Source: Prodigiosinella confusarubida
GTDB taxonomy: Bacteria > Pseudomonadota > Gammaproteobacteria > Enterobacterales > Enterobacteriaceae
DNA length: 64,000 bases
Assembly: GCF_002847015.1 (NCBI RefSeq)
Contig: NZ_CP025085.1
Location: 2,418,001 to 2,482,000 of the forward strand
Reading direction: 5' to 3'
Shown here: positions 47,031-56,985 of the stretch, one piece after another
Position numbering within the stretch: the first letter of the stretch is position 1
How the letters are laid out: each line of letters begins with the position of its first letter
Notes under the pieces: generated by a model
The model's database searches: none
Told to the model about the DNA's origin: nothing
The model's input: the letters and a program-made list of their open reading frames with translations, nothing else
Position numbers and translations under genes: made by a program

Positions 47031-48332
47031 CTATTGATGTGTCTGCGGGAATAACGCCGTATCGTATACTGCGTCCTGGATGGCGTCGGTCAGTTGTTGC
47101 AACTGTGCTGGCTGGATAATAAACGGCGGCATCAGATAGATGAGTTTGCCAAATGGTCGAATCCAGACACCTTTTTCCACAAAAAAACGCTGTAACCGCG
47201 CCATATCGACCGGATGTCGGGTTTCTACTACGCCAATCGCCCCCAGTACCCGGATATCCGCTACCGGCGGAGCTTCAGCCAACGGTAACAAAGCCTGACG
47301 CAATTGTTGTTCGATAGTCTTGACCTGCGCCGACCACTGTCCTGACGCCAGTAGCGTCAGGCTGGCATTGGCCGCAGCACAGGCCAGTGGATTGGCCATG
47401 AACGTCGGGCCATGCATGAAGCAACCGGCTTCGCCGTTGCTGATAGTTTCCGCAATGTGACGAGTAGTCAGCGTGGCCGACAGTGTCATGTAGCCACCGG
47501 TCAGCGCTTTGCCCAGACACAGGATATCCGGTGTAATGCCTGCATGTTCACAGGCGAATAGCTTACCGGTACGGCCAAAACCGGTGGCAATTTCGTCGGC
47601 GATCAGTGGAATGGCATAGTGATCGCACAGCTCACGTACCCGTTGCAGATAGGTCGGATGGTAGAATCGCATCCCGCCTGCGCCTTGCACGATGGGTTCG
47701 AGGATCACGGCCGCCATCTCATCGGCATGCTGCTCTAACAGCGTCTGGAACGGCTGGATGTCCGCTTCTTGCCATGTGTCGTCAAAGCGGCATTGGGGCG
47801 CGCTGGCAAACAGATGTTGTGGCAGATAGCCCTGATACAGGCTGTGCATGGAGTTGTCTGGATCGCATACTGACATGGCGCCAAAAGTATCGCCGTGATA
47901 GCCGTGGCGTAAGGTCAGAAAACGCTGTCGTGACTGTCCCTGGGCCTGCCAGTATTGCAGCGCCATTTTCATTGCCACTTCCACTGCGACTGAACCGGAA
48001 TCTGCCAGAAAAACACACTCCAGCGTAGCCGGGGTCATCGCCACCAGTTTGCGACATAACGTAATGGCGGGCGCATGGGTGATACCACCGAACATGACAT
48101 GTGACATCTGTGCCAGTTGTTGTTGCAGCGCCAGATTGATGTGCGGATGGTTGTAACCATGAATGGCGGCCCACCAGGATGACATGCCATCGACCAGGCG
48201 TTCCCCATTTTCCAACTGTATTTCAACCCCATGAGCCGAGGTGATCGGATAACAAGGGAGCGGGTGGGTCATTGACGTATAAGGGTGCCAGATATGGCGT
48301 TGGTCGAAGTTGAGATCGTCGGGTGTTATCAT
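47031..48332 (-). CDS. bioA: Adenosylmethionine-8-amino-7-oxononanoate aminotransferase BioA
   Basis: PLP-dependent enzyme making 7,8-diaminononanoate from KAPA with S-adenosylmethionine as amino donor. I use the ATG at 48332, which gives 433 residues beginning [20 protein letters not shown], matching the E. coli start; the open frame to 48434 runs through the operator. The PLP lysine is in CLGKALTGG near residue 280. It is divergent from bioBFCD across the BirA operator. Confidence 0.96.
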   Translation of the reverse strand: MITPDDLNFDQRHIWHPYTSMTHPLPCYPITSAHGVEIQLENGERLVDGMSSWWAAIHGYNHPHINLALQQQLAQMSHVMFGGITHAPAITLCRKLVAMTPATLECVFLADSGSVAVEVAMKMALQYWQAQGQSRQRFLTLRHGYHGDTFGAMSVCDPDNSMHSLYQGYLPQHLFASAPQCRFDDTWQEADIQPFQTLLEQHADEMAAVILEPIVQGAGGMRFYHPTYLQRVRELCDHYAIPLIADEIATGFGRTGKLFACEHAGITPDILCLGKALTGGYMTLSATLTTRHIAETISNGEAGCFMHGPTFMANPLACAAANASLTLLASGQWSAQVKTIEQQLRQALLPLAEAPPVADIRVLGAIGVVETRHPVDMARLQRFFVEKGVWIRPFGKLIYLMPPFIIQPAQLQQLTDAIQDAVYDTALFPQTHQ

Positions 48333-48336
48333 TAAC

Positions 48337-48366
48337 GTAAACCAAATCATGATCAATTTGGTTGAC
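48337..48366. promoter_or_regulatory. BirA operator (bioO)
   Basis: GTAAACC (48337-48343) and GGTTGAC (48360-48366) form the inverted half-sites of the BirA consensus (TTGTAAACC, spacer, GGTTTACAA) with a 16-bp spacer. Biotinyl-AMP-bound BirA would repress both bioA and bioBFCD from here. Its right half overlaps the -35 of the bioB promoter. Confidence 0.88.
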
Positions 48367-48389
48367 AGTATAACCCCATTAATTACACT
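48362..48389 (+). promoter_or_regulatory. Promoter of bioBFCD
   Basis: TTGACA (48362-48367) and TACACT (48384-48389) are spaced by 16 bp. The -35 lies within the right arm of the BirA operator, which explains repression. Confidence 0.7.
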
Positions 48390-48417
48390 GACTACACCTT
48401 TTTCACCCGGAGTAGTC

Positions 48418-49458
48418 ATGATGACGAAAAGCATTCGCTGGACACTGAAGCAAGCGCAAGCGCTGTTTAATAAGCCTTTTTTAGAATTAATGTTCGAAGC
48501 ACAACAGATACATCGTCAGCACTTTGATCCCCGACAGGTGCAGGTCAGTACACTGCTTTCCATCAAGACTGGTGCCTGTCCAGAGGACTGTAAATACTGT
48601 CCGCAGAGTTCCCGCTACCATACCGGTATCGAAACGGAACGCCTGATGCAGGTAGAGCAGGTGATGGAATCCGCCCGGCAGGCGAAAGCAACGGGTTCAA
48701 CCCGTTTTTGCATGGGGGCTGCCTGGAAGAATCCACATGAACGCGACATGCCTTATCTGGAGGAGATGGTGAGAGGCGTAAAAGACCTGGGCATGGAAAC
48801 CTGCATGACGCTGGGAACGCTGAGTGCTGATCAGGCGCTGCGTCTGGCTTCGGCTGGACTTGACTTTTACAACCACAATCTGGATACCTCGCCGGAATTC
48901 TACAGCAATATCATTACCACGCGGACGTATCAGGAACGGTTGGATACGTTGGAGAAAGTCCGGGATGCCGGCATCAAAGTCTGTTCCGGTGGTATCGTCG
49001 GGCTGGGAGAAACGGTGCGTGATCGCGCCGGACTGCTGGTACAGCTGGCAAATCTGCCGACACCACCGGAAAGTGTGCCGATCAACATGCTGGTGAAAGT
49101 AAAAGGCACACCGTTGGCGGGAAACGACGACGTTGAACCGTTTGATTTCATCCGCACCATTGCCGTGGCCCGTATCATGATGCCGACATCTTATGTGCGC
49201 TTATCCGCTGGCCGTGAGCAGATGAATGAACAAACCCAGGCCATGTGTTTTATGGCGGGCGCCAACTCCATTTTCTATGGGTGTAAATTGCTGACCACGC
49301 CGAATCCGAAGGAAGACAAGGATCTGGCCCTGTTTCGTAAGCTTGGGCTTAACCCGCAACAGACCAGTACCGATTACGGTGATAATCAGCAGCAACAGCG
49401 CCTGACGGAACAGCTGCTGCATGCAGACAGTGATCAGTACTATAACGCGGCGGTGTAA
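48418..49458 (+). CDS. bioB: Biotin synthase BioB
   Basis: Radical SAM enzyme inserting sulphur into dethiobiotin. The CxxxCxxC motif is CPEDCKYC near residue 53, and other conserved cluster ligands follow ([10 protein letters not shown]). It is 346 residues from the ATG at 48418 (E. coli 346); the next codon is also ATG and has better spacing from GGAG, so either start may be used. It is the first gene of bioBFCD. Confidence 0.97.
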   Translation: MMTKSIRWTLKQAQALFNKPFLELMFEAQQIHRQHFDPRQVQVSTLLSIKTGACPEDCKYCPQSSRYHTGIETERLMQVEQVMESARQAKATGSTRFCMGAAWKNPHERDMPYLEEMVRGVKDLGMETCMTLGTLSADQALRLASAGLDFYNHNLDTSPEFYSNIITTRTYQERLDTLEKVRDAGIKVCSGGIVGLGETVRDRAGLLVQLANLPTPPESVPINMLVKVKGTPLAGNDDVEPFDFIRTIAVARIMMPTSYVRLSAGREQMNEQTQAMCFMAGANSIFYGCKLLTTPNPKEDKDLALFRKLGLNPQQTSTDYGDNQQQQRLTEQLLHADSDQYYNAAV

Positions 49459-50607
49459 ATGAGCTGGCAACAACGTATCGAAGGCGGGCTGGCGCAACGG
49501 CGACAGCAAGAGGCTTATCGGGTTCGGCTGGCGAATGATGGCGGTGGTGGCCGTTGGCTGGAGTACGACGCGAGACGCTATCTTAACTATTCCAGCAATG
49601 ATTACCTGGGGCTGGGCGCACATCCGGCTATTGTGCGGGCGTGGCAACAAGGCGCTGAACGCTATGGTGTGGGTAGCGGCGGCTCTGGTCATGTAACGGG
49701 ATATACCCACGCACATGCGATACTGGAGCAACAACTGGCCGACTGGCTCGGCTATCCACGGGCGTTACTGTTTATTTCTGGTTATGCCGCCAATCAGGCG
49801 GTGGTCGCCGCGTTGGCGGAGCCGGGCGATCGTATTCTGGCTGACAAGCTCAGCCATGCTTCACTGCTGGAAGCCGCCGCTCACTCTCCGGCGACGCTGC
49901 GCCGTTTTCATCACAATCAGGCTGACTCGTTACAATCATTACTGAGCAAACCTGCCGGTGGGCAGACGCTGGCGGTGACGGAAGGCGTGTTCAGTATGGA
50001 TGGCGATTCCGCCCCGTTGGCTGCATTACATCAGCATTGTCGTGAACATGCGGCCTTGCTGATGGTGGATGATGCCCACGGTATTGGCGTGATGGGCGAA
50101 CAAGGTCGCGGAAGTTGCTGGCAGCAGGGTGTTAAGCCGGAATTATTGGTGGTTACGTTTGGCAAGGCGGTAGGTGTCAGCGGTGCGGCGGTATTGTGCA
50201 GTGAACCGTTGGCCGAGTATTTCCTGCAATTTGCTCGCCATCTGATTTACAGCACATCTATGCCGCCTGCGCAGGCCTGTGCGCTGAGCGCGGCTCTGCA
50301 CGTAGTACAGGAAAGCGATGATCGGCGTGCCAGGTTGCACGCCAATATCCGATGTTTTCGTGAAGGTGCGCGGTCATTGTCATTTCGTATGCTGGATTCT
50401 TCCAGCGCCATCCAGCCACTGATTATCGGTGATAACGGCCGGACACTGGCGGTGTCCCAACGGTTACGAGCGCAGGGTCTGTGGGTCAGCGCGATGCGGC
50501 CGCCCACCGTGCCGCCAGGCTCGGCTCGCCTGCGCATTACCCTTACCGCGACACATCAACCAGACGACATCGACCAACTGCTGGAGGCGTTACATGAGGC
50601 TGGCTGA
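49459..50607 (+). CDS. bioF: 8-amino-7-oxononanoate synthase BioF
   Basis: PLP enzyme condensing pimeloyl-ACP (or CoA) with alanine. 382 residues (E. coli 384). The PLP lysine is in [11 protein letters not shown] near residue 236, and [12 protein letters not shown] near 200 is the usual cofactor contact. Its ATG directly follows the bioB stop, so translation is coupled. Confidence 0.96.
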   Translation: MSWQQRIEGGLAQRRQQEAYRVRLANDGGGGRWLEYDARRYLNYSSNDYLGLGAHPAIVRAWQQGAERYGVGSGGSGHVTGYTHAHAILEQQLADWLGYPRALLFISGYAANQAVVAALAEPGDRILADKLSHASLLEAAAHSPATLRRFHHNQADSLQSLLSKPAGGQTLAVTEGVFSMDGDSAPLAALHQHCREHAALLMVDDAHGIGVMGEQGRGSCWQQGVKPELLVVTFGKAVGVSGAAVLCSEPLAEYFLQFARHLIYSTSMPPAQACALSAALHVVQESDDRRARLHANIRCFREGARSLSFRMLDSSSAIQPLIIGDNGRTLAVSQRLRAQGLWVSAMRPPTVPPGSARLRITLTATHQPDDIDQLLEALHEAG

Positions 50608-51364
50608 ACCCCATGATAAACAGGCGATCGCCCGGGCATTCGGCCGAGCAGCCGGTCGTTATGACCGTTTCTCTACCTTACAGCGCGAGAGTGGCGAAAA
50701 ACTGATGGCGTTAATTGCCGATCATCCCGGTATTGATGTACTGGATGCCGGCTGTGGTACTGGTTATTTCAGCGCACGCTGGCAGCAGCGGGGAAAAGCA
50801 GTGACGGCACTTGATTTATCTGAAGAAATGCTGAAGTACGCACAGCAGCAGCAGGTAGCGACGCATTATCTGTCAGGAGACATTGAGTGTTTGCCCTTAT
50901 CGGATGCGAGTGTGGATATCTGTTTCAGTAATCTGGCGGTGCAGTGGTGTGATGATCTATCCCAGGCGCTGGCAGAACTGTACCGGGTGACTCGTCCCGG
51001 TGGCGTGATTGCCTTCTCCACTCTGACCACTGGGACACTGGCAGAGCTGGATTCAGCCTGGCAACAGTTGGATGGTTCCGGTTCCCGGCATATTAACCGC
51101 TTTTTGGCTCATGAGACTGTTGTGGCTGCCTGTCAGCGCTACCGTCATCAGGTCTTTTCCGACCCGGCTATTTGCTATTTCCCGGACGTGATCAGTGTGA
51201 TGAAGTCGCTGAAAGGTGTAGGTGCGACCTGGCTTCATCAGGGCAGGAACGCCGGATTACTGGGGCGTTCACGATTCAATGCGCTGGCTGCGATTTATCC
51301 GCGTCAGGATGAGGGCTATCCCCTCACGTATCAACGATTGTTTGGAGTGATTTATCGTGATTAA
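50594..51364 (+). CDS. bioC: Malonyl-ACP O-methyltransferase BioC
   Basis: Methylates malonyl-ACP so it can be elongated to the pimeloyl moiety. 256 residues with the S-adenosylmethionine site [12 protein letters not shown] near residue 46. The start at 50594 overlaps the end of bioF by 14 bp and has GGAGGC before it; the open frame to 50429 lies inside bioF and is not used. Confidence 0.95.
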   Translation: MRLAEPHDKQAIARAFGRAAGRYDRFSTLQRESGEKLMALIADHPGIDVLDAGCGTGYFSARWQQRGKAVTALDLSEEMLKYAQQQQVATHYLSGDIECLPLSDASVDICFSNLAVQWCDDLSQALAELYRVTRPGGVIAFSTLTTGTLAELDSAWQQLDGSGSRHINRFLAHETVVAACQRYRHQVFSDPAICYFPDVISVMKSLKGVGATWLHQGRNAGLLGRSRFNALAAIYPRQDEGYPLTYQRLFGVIYRD

Positions 51365-52037
51365 ACGCTGGTTTGTTACCGGAACAGATACGGACATCGG
51401 TAAGACTATCGCCAGTAGCGCACTGTTACAGGCGGCCAATCGGGCCGGATATCGCACTGCGGGCTATAAGCCTGTGGCTTCGGGCTGTGATATAACACCG
51501 CAAGGACGGCGGAACAGTGACGCATTATTGTTGCAGGCAAACAGCAGCGTGGAACTGAGCTATGAAGCGGTCAATCCGCTGGCGTTTATCGCGCCAACGT
51601 CACCGCATATTGTCAGTGTCATGGAGCAGCGGCCGATTGCGTTTGATAGCTTAAGCCACGGGCTGCAAAGGTTATCCACACAGGCGGACTGGATAGTCGT
51701 TGAAGGGGCTGGTGGCTGGTTTACACCGTTATCCGAGCAACAGACTTTTGCTGATTGGGTGTATCAGGAACAACTGCCGGTGATTCTGGTTGTGGGGGTC
51801 AAACTGGGTTGTATCAACCATGCCATGCTGACGGCCCGTGCCATTCAACAGGCCGGACTCACGTTCAGCGGTTGGATTGCCAATGTGGTGACCCCACCAG
51901 GGCGGTATCACACCGAGTATCTGGCAACACTAAAACACTGTTTATCTGCACCGATGTTGGGGGAGATACCGCATTTGCCGTATCCCTCACAGCAGGAGCT
52001 CGGCCATTACTTAAATATAGCTTTACTGTCTGTCTGA
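51357..52037 (+). CDS. bioD: Dethiobiotin synthetase BioD
   Basis: ATP-dependent enzyme closing the ureido ring of dethiobiotin. 226 residues (E. coli 225). The P-loop FVTGTDTDIGKT is at about residues 6-17, and VEGAGGWFTPL near 114 is the Mg/ATP site. It starts with GTG inside the last codons of bioC. In E. coli uvrB follows bioD; here it does not. Confidence 0.95.
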   Translation: MIKRWFVTGTDTDIGKTIASSALLQAANRAGYRTAGYKPVASGCDITPQGRRNSDALLLQANSSVELSYEAVNPLAFIAPTSPHIVSVMEQRPIAFDSLSHGLQRLSTQADWIVVEGAGGWFTPLSEQQTFADWVYQEQLPVILVVGVKLGCINHAMLTARAIQQAGLTFSGWIANVVTPPGRYHTEYLATLKHCLSAPMLGEIPHLPYPSQQELGHYLNIALLSV

Positions 52038-52567
52038 TAATGCGTTTCCCTAAGTGACTGCTTTTGCTTCTGACTGACAATATTGATAGACAGAATCATC
52101 TTGAAAATGCGGTCTTATCCATTTGAAGCAGTAAAATGGCTTCTTTTTTGTCAGAGATGATTATCACTTTTTCATATAATAGGTAACAGTTGCGTAACCA
52201 GAATTTTATTCAAAAAATCCATATTGTCGGACCAGTCAGAAGTACCTGTTATGGCGCTAGTGTAGGAAGGATGCGCACTTGTGGGAGTTATCCACTATTT
52301 CTGTGGATAACTGTGTGTATTAGGATTAGAAAAGCCATGCCAACCAAGAGCTGGCGCGGCTCTTGCTCCGGTTGTCGTTATTCTCTTCTTTTTTATAAAA
52401 ACATTAAAAATCAATTGATTATCTAAAATCAAGCATCTTGTTCAAGGTTGACAACCGGTTGCATAAATTAGTAGCACTGGTAATAACAGTTAAGTTGAGA
52501 AAAATGATTTCTGGGGATAAATGCGCTATTTTTTTCTGGATACCAACCTCACTCTGTGCTAGCGATG
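52038..52567. other. Region after bioD with inverted DnaA-box pair
   Basis: No gene seen. It contains the DnaA-box palindrome at 52286-52312 and a further weak DnaA-like TTATCCATT near 52108. In E. coli this position is the uvrB promoter region, which is known to carry a DnaA box, so this may be a displaced part of it. Confidence 0.45.
52286..52312. promoter_or_regulatory. Inverted pair of DnaA boxes
   Basis: AGTTATCCAC (52286-52295) and GTGGATAACT (52303-52312) are exact complements with a seven-base loop. The right box TGTGGATAA (52302-52310) is the exact reverse complement of the DnaA consensus TTATCCACA; the left box TTATCCACT differs at the last base. Confidence 0.7.
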
Positions 52568-53315
52568 TTAAGGGATATGTCGACTCCCCGTTATCTGAGA
52601 CAGACACTGATTAGCGTTTTCTAACTGTTTACGGTATATCTCCGGAGGGAGGTTATTCAAACTTTCATGTGCACGATTCAGGTTATAATCCTGCTGCCAG
52701 AACCAGGCCATCTCTCTGACCTGACTCAGTGACTCAAGCAGATGAGGGTTTTTTCTCATGTCGTGAAAGGATTTTTTTAATCCTGCGCTTGAGATTTAGA
52801 CCCAACCGGCAATAAACACGGTACACGCGTTTATGATTAACGGTATATCCCTTGAATCTGAGCCGGTAATAACATTTCCAGAAGCCTGCCTGGGGTGACT
52901 CAGCCAGAACGGCCTGAATGGCATCAATAACTGCTTTATCTTTTTCCCGCCAGTCGATTTCCCGTCGGTAAAAAGAAGACCGCGGTAAAGATGTCAGTTT
53001 GCAGGCAGTAATAACCGACAGACCTGCGGCCGTCAGTCATCTGGCACAGGACTTTTTCTCGGTTGCTACCAACCCGTTTTTGCAAAAAGCTCCTTCACGG
53101 CATGATTTCCAGACTGACTTCAGCAAACAATTTTTTCAGTCTGGTATTTTCATCCTCAAGTTCTTTTAATCTTTTAACATCACTGGATTCCATTCCACCA
53201 TACGTAGATTTCCAATTATAAAAAATGGCATTATTGATCCCATTCTGGCGACACATTTCCTCAACTTTCATATCTGAATCAGCCAGTTTCAGCGCTTCAT
53301 TACGGCATTTGGGCG
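52568..53315 (-). mobile_element. Decayed IS3-family insertion sequence
   Basis: On the minus strand an OrfA-like segment ends at 53095 (MKVEEMCRQNGINNAIFYNW, then KSTYGGMESSDVKRLKELED, the usual helix-turn-helix and leucine zipper). The OrfB transposase follows in broken frames and ends at 52568 with the conserved C-terminal DYNLNRAHESLNNLPPEIY. Several stops and frame changes interrupt it, and I could not find terminal inverted repeats. It lies between bioD and the citrate lyase region. Confidence 0.85.
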
Positions 53316-53446
53316 ATGCAGTTTCCGTGGCTTCTTGTTGATTGCTATAGGCTGTCCTGCCAGCAACTGCGGATTCAGTATTGACTCATTGCACCGCGTG
53401 TTCGCTCTTGCGGGGTCTGCTCGCCCCGCTCTTCTCACGGTACGCT

Positions 53447-54367
53447 TTAGACTCCGCCAATCCAAAGATTTTTCTCCTCTTCTGACCACAAGTGCAGAAG
53501 CATTTCTCTGAATTTTTCCGCCGCCGTACTCATCGTATTACCTCTTTTGAGCACCAGTCCAAGCGTTCTTCTTATCACCGGATCAACCAGGGGACGACTG
53601 ACGAGGGTGTGGTGTTCTTCCATGGGCATCGCAAGTTTAGGCACGACTGCAATGCCCAGACCCGCTTCAACCATACCTAGCGAGGTGGATAAATGCCTGA
53701 CTTCGTAAAACCAGTTTGGCTTCCATTCTAACGATTCCAGTGCACTGTCGATCAATAATCGGTTTCCACTCGATCTGCGTACCCCAATTAATTTTGCATC
53801 AGACAATTCATCCCAGCTAATGAGTTCCTTTTTTGCCAGTTCATGATCATTTCTGCAGGCTAAAACAAACGGCTCATTTACCAGCGGGGTGAAGTCGATA
53901 TTTGAATGTGTGATGTTTATCATGTTTATACCGAAATCAGCATCACCATTCAGTACGGCCTCAAGACAATCATTGGCACCGTGCTCAAGGATACGAAATC
54001 GAATATTTGGGTAGAGATTGTTGTAATCTTTAATTACCGAAGGTAAAAAATAGAAGGCCGCTGTCGGCAGGCAAGAAATCGTTATCATCCCACTTTGATG
54101 GGTCGCCATTTCTTTTATGCCAAAAATGGATGACTCATAAAAATCTAGTAAATTCTTAGCCTTAGGTAAAAAACTACGGCCTACCGCAGTCAGTTTTACT
54201 CGTCGCGTTGTCCGCTCAAATAGCGGCGTACCCAGATTATCCTCCAGCTTTTTGACTCTTCTGGTTAATGCGGGTTGTGAGACATGTAAAACTTGTGACG
54301 CACTGGTAAAACACCCTATTTCTGCAATTTTTACAAAGGCTTGAATACCCTGGAGCTCATGGAGCAT
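53447..54367 (-). CDS. LysR-family regulator of the tricarboxylate operon
   Basis: A 306-residue LysR regulator with helix-turn-helix ASQVLHVSQPALTRRVKKLE (residues 23-42) and a C-terminal effector domain. It is divergent from the isomerase-transporter-citrate lyase operon at 54524 and separated from it by 156 bp that holds an 18-bp palindromic site. LysR proteins of neighbouring tricarboxylate operons (for example TcuR for tricarballylate) are activators responding to the substrate. Its effector is inferred, not known. Confidence 0.9.
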   Translation of the reverse strand: MLHELQGIQAFVKIAEIGCFTSASQVLHVSQPALTRRVKKLEDNLGTPLFERTTRRVKLTAVGRSFLPKAKNLLDFYESSIFGIKEMATHQSGMITISCLPTAAFYFLPSVIKDYNNLYPNIRFRILEHGANDCLEAVLNGDADFGINMINITHSNIDFTPLVNEPFVLACRNDHELAKKELISWDELSDAKLIGVRRSSGNRLLIDSALESLEWKPNWFYEVRHLSTSLGMVEAGLGIAVVPKLAMPMEEHHTLVSRPLVDPVIRRTLGLVLKRGNTMSTAAEKFREMLLHLWSEEEKNLWIGGV

Positions 54368-54380
54368 TTCTCATTATTCC

Positions 54381-54398
54381 TGTTGTGGTTATACAACA
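54381..54398. promoter_or_regulatory. Candidate LysR-type operator
   Basis: TGTTGT (54381-54386) and ACAACA (54393-54398) form a perfect 6-bp inverted repeat with a six-base spacer, containing T-N11-A. It is 14 bp upstream of the LysR start, so it may serve autoregulation and activation of the divergent operon. Confidence 0.4.
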
Positions 54399-54523
54399 AA
54401 CTCTAGCGGATTATTTATTAATACGCAAAACGCATGAATCGCTGGTTTTTTGGCATTAGAAGTATCTATTCCTCTGTGGAACACTGCCTGCCAATGAATA
54501 GCACCTAAGCTGAGAAACTCAAC

Positions 54524-55609
54524 ATGTTCCAAATTCCTTGCGTATTAATGCGTGGTGGTACATCAAAAGGCCCTGTAATTCTGGCAAGCGATCTACCTGC
54601 CGATATCAAAGCACGCGATGCCGTTTTATTAGCGTTGATGGGGGCCGGGCATGAACTGGAAATAGACGGTATTGGTGGCGGAAGCCCGCAAACCAGTAAA
54701 GTGGCTATCGTCAGTAAATCAGAAAGCCCGGATGCCGATATTGATTATTTATTTGCGCAGGTCATGGTCAAAGAACGACGCGTGGATACGATGCCCAACT
54801 GCGGTAATATGCTGTGCGCCGTCGGACCGTTCGCCATTGAAAAAGGGTTAATCGCAGCCCAGAATTCGGTCACAACGGTTCGCGTGCGTAACGTGAACAC
54901 CAATACCTTTATTGATGTTCAGGTGCAGACACCGGGCGGCCGGGTCAGTTATGAAGGTGATACCCATATTGATGGTGTGCCGGGTAAGGCCGCACCACTC
55001 GGCCTGACTTTTTTAAATTCCGCCGGTTGTAAAACCGGGAAATTACTCCCGACGGGAAATGCTGTTGACAGAATTGATGGCGTTGAGGTGACCTGCATCG
55101 ATATGGCAATGCCTATGGTATTGATTGATGCGCGAAGTCTGAATAAGACAGGCAATGAATCACCGGCCGAGCTGGATGCTGACAAAGCTTTTATGGCCCA
55201 ACTGGAAAACCTGCGTTGTAAAGCCGGGTTGGCGATGGGGTTTGGCGATGTCTCGGGTATGGTTATCCCTAAACCGGTATTACTGAGCTCGCCAACAGCG
55301 GGTGGGACGATTAAAGCCAGATACTTTATGCCGCATAATTGCCATAAATCGCTGGCTATCACCGGTTCTATTGGTATTTCTACCGCGACGATTATTCCAG
55401 GATCAATAGCAAATAAAATTACTAATAATAACTCTGTTCACACAAACACTGAAATTGTTGATATTGAACATCCCAGTGGGAAAATTTCCGTTTCTCTGCT
55501 TCGTGGCAGTGAAATAGAAAATACGCGGGCCGCTGTCATCAGAACCACACGAAAGTTGTTTGAAGGTAATGTGTGTATACCCGATGTAGCCTTAACTGAA
55601 ACTGTTTAA
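54524..55609 (+). CDS. PrpF/GalD/YbhH-family isomerase
   Basis: A 361-residue enzyme of the PrpF family (double diaminopimelate-epimerase-like fold). It starts with PCVLMRGGTSKGP, then EIDGIGGGSPQTSKVAI and MPNCGNMLCAVG (cysteine about residue 88), the hallmarks of the family. It most resembles E. coli YbhH and GalD (4-oxalomesaconate tautomerase); PrpF itself isomerises 2-methyl-aconitate. Related enzymes isomerise cis- and trans-aconitate, the proposed activity here given the AcnB and citrate lyase genes. It is first in a long operon (76 bp to the next gene). Confidence 0.88.
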   Translation: MFQIPCVLMRGGTSKGPVILASDLPADIKARDAVLLALMGAGHELEIDGIGGGSPQTSKVAIVSKSESPDADIDYLFAQVMVKERRVDTMPNCGNMLCAVGPFAIEKGLIAAQNSVTTVRVRNVNTNTFIDVQVQTPGGRVSYEGDTHIDGVPGKAAPLGLTFLNSAGCKTGKLLPTGNAVDRIDGVEVTCIDMAMPMVLIDARSLNKTGNESPAELDADKAFMAQLENLRCKAGLAMGFGDVSGMVIPKPVLLSSPTAGGTIKARYFMPHNCHKSLAITGSIGISTATIIPGSIANKITNNNSVHTNTEIVDIEHPSGKISVSLLRGSEIENTRAAVIRTTRKLFEGNVCIPDVALTETV

Positions 55610-55685
55610 CTCATTATCCGAATTCACACAAATACTATTTTAAAATGTGAAACCCTACCTATGAAATAATGAAGCCGAGGACTCT

Positions 55686-56921
55686 ATGGCTAATAATAAT
55701 GCAACTGGAAGTGAAAGCGTGATGAGCGCTAAGTATATTCGTATAACAATAGCTATGGCATTATCGGGATTAATTGAACTGGCCTCTTTGTTCTTTATTC
55801 AACCGTTAATGCCGGAATTAGCTATTAACTACCATGTTCCGGTACAACATGTAAGTATTATCTTGTCAGCCAAAACGGCATTTATGGCAGTAGGTCTGCT
55901 TTTTACCGGTACGTTGGCAGATTATTTTGGCAGGAAGCAGTTAATTATAGGCTCGTTAGTTTTGGGCGGTATGCTGACATTGCTGTGCCCGTTGGTGCAT
56001 TCCTGGACCTCACTGGTGCTCATTCAGGCGACAACGGGTCTGGCATTGTGTGGGATTGCCGCTGCGGCCACTGCTTATATTAGTGAAGAAGTTGTTCCTG
56101 TGATCGCCGGTATGGTGACGGGATATTTTGTGTTTGGCAATTCAGTCGGCGGTATGTCAGGCCGTATTGTGGCAAGCCAATTAATGGGGAATGTATCTCT
56201 TGATGCAATTTTCTACGGTTTTGGTATTTGTTTACTTATTGCCTCGGTTGTGGTTTTCCTATTGCTGCCCGCATCGCAAAACTTTAAACCGACACCGAGT
56301 CTGAGTGTACTGAAAATTATTAAAGAAGGTATTGTGCACTTTAAAAATAAGAATTTAGCCCTGGTGTTTGTGATCGGCTTTATTATTTTTGGGGTGTTTA
56401 CTTCTCTGTACAATTATCTTGCCTTTTTCCTGAAAGGAGAGCCTTTTCATATCTCACCCGTTCATGCTGGATTGTTATCCTTTAGTTTTGCCTTGAGCTT
56501 CTTTACTGCACCACAGGCAGGACGGTTATCCACAAAATACGGCAGTATGAAAGTATTGCGTGTATTACTGATAACAATGGCTATCGGAATGTTGTTAACG
56601 TTAATGCCAAATGTGTATGTATTTATTGCTGGCTCTGTCATTTTTACCGCATGTTTTTTTGGTTGTCATTCCGTAGGGCTGAGCTGGGTAAGTAAAAATG
56701 CATCTCATGCTCGTGGCCAGGCTGTCGCGCTGTATTTGTTCTTCTATTACATGGGTGGGGCCACGGTTGGTTTTATCAATGGCTTTATTTTCCATTTTAC
56801 GGGCTGGAAAGGAATGACTGTTTTAATTGTTATTTTATTAGCCATTGGTGCCTTGGTAGCAACCTGGCTGGATGCAACCCATAAATCGAAAACCGCTCTG
56901 GTTGCAGTTGAAAATAAATAG
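55686..56921 (+). CDS. MFS transporter in the tricarboxylate operon
   Basis: A 411-residue, twelve-segment major facilitator carrier. The MFS loop DYFGRKQL lies near residue 79. It resembles the YnfM type more than the known citrate carriers CitT, TcuC or the DASS YbhI. The substrate should match the enzymes around it: a tricarboxylate such as aconitate. AGCCGAGG lies before the start. Located second in the operon after the isomerase. Confidence 0.87.
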   Translation: MANNNATGSESVMSAKYIRITIAMALSGLIELASLFFIQPLMPELAINYHVPVQHVSIILSAKTAFMAVGLLFTGTLADYFGRKQLIIGSLVLGGMLTLLCPLVHSWTSLVLIQATTGLALCGIAAAATAYISEEVVPVIAGMVTGYFVFGNSVGGMSGRIVASQLMGNVSLDAIFYGFGICLLIASVVVFLLLPASQNFKPTPSLSVLKIIKEGIVHFKNKNLALVFVIGFIIFGVFTSLYNYLAFFLKGEPFHISPVHAGLLSFSFALSFFTAPQAGRLSTKYGSMKVLRVLLITMAIGMLLTLMPNVYVFIAGSVIFTACFFGCHSVGLSWVSKNASHARGQAVALYLFFYYMGGATVGFINGFIFHFTGWKGMTVLIVILLAIGALVATWLDATHKSKTALVAVENK

Positions 56922-56985
56922 GCATTGTTTACATAACTCGCTGTACGGGCATCAGATGTGCAGCGAGAAAAATAAAGGTATTCGT

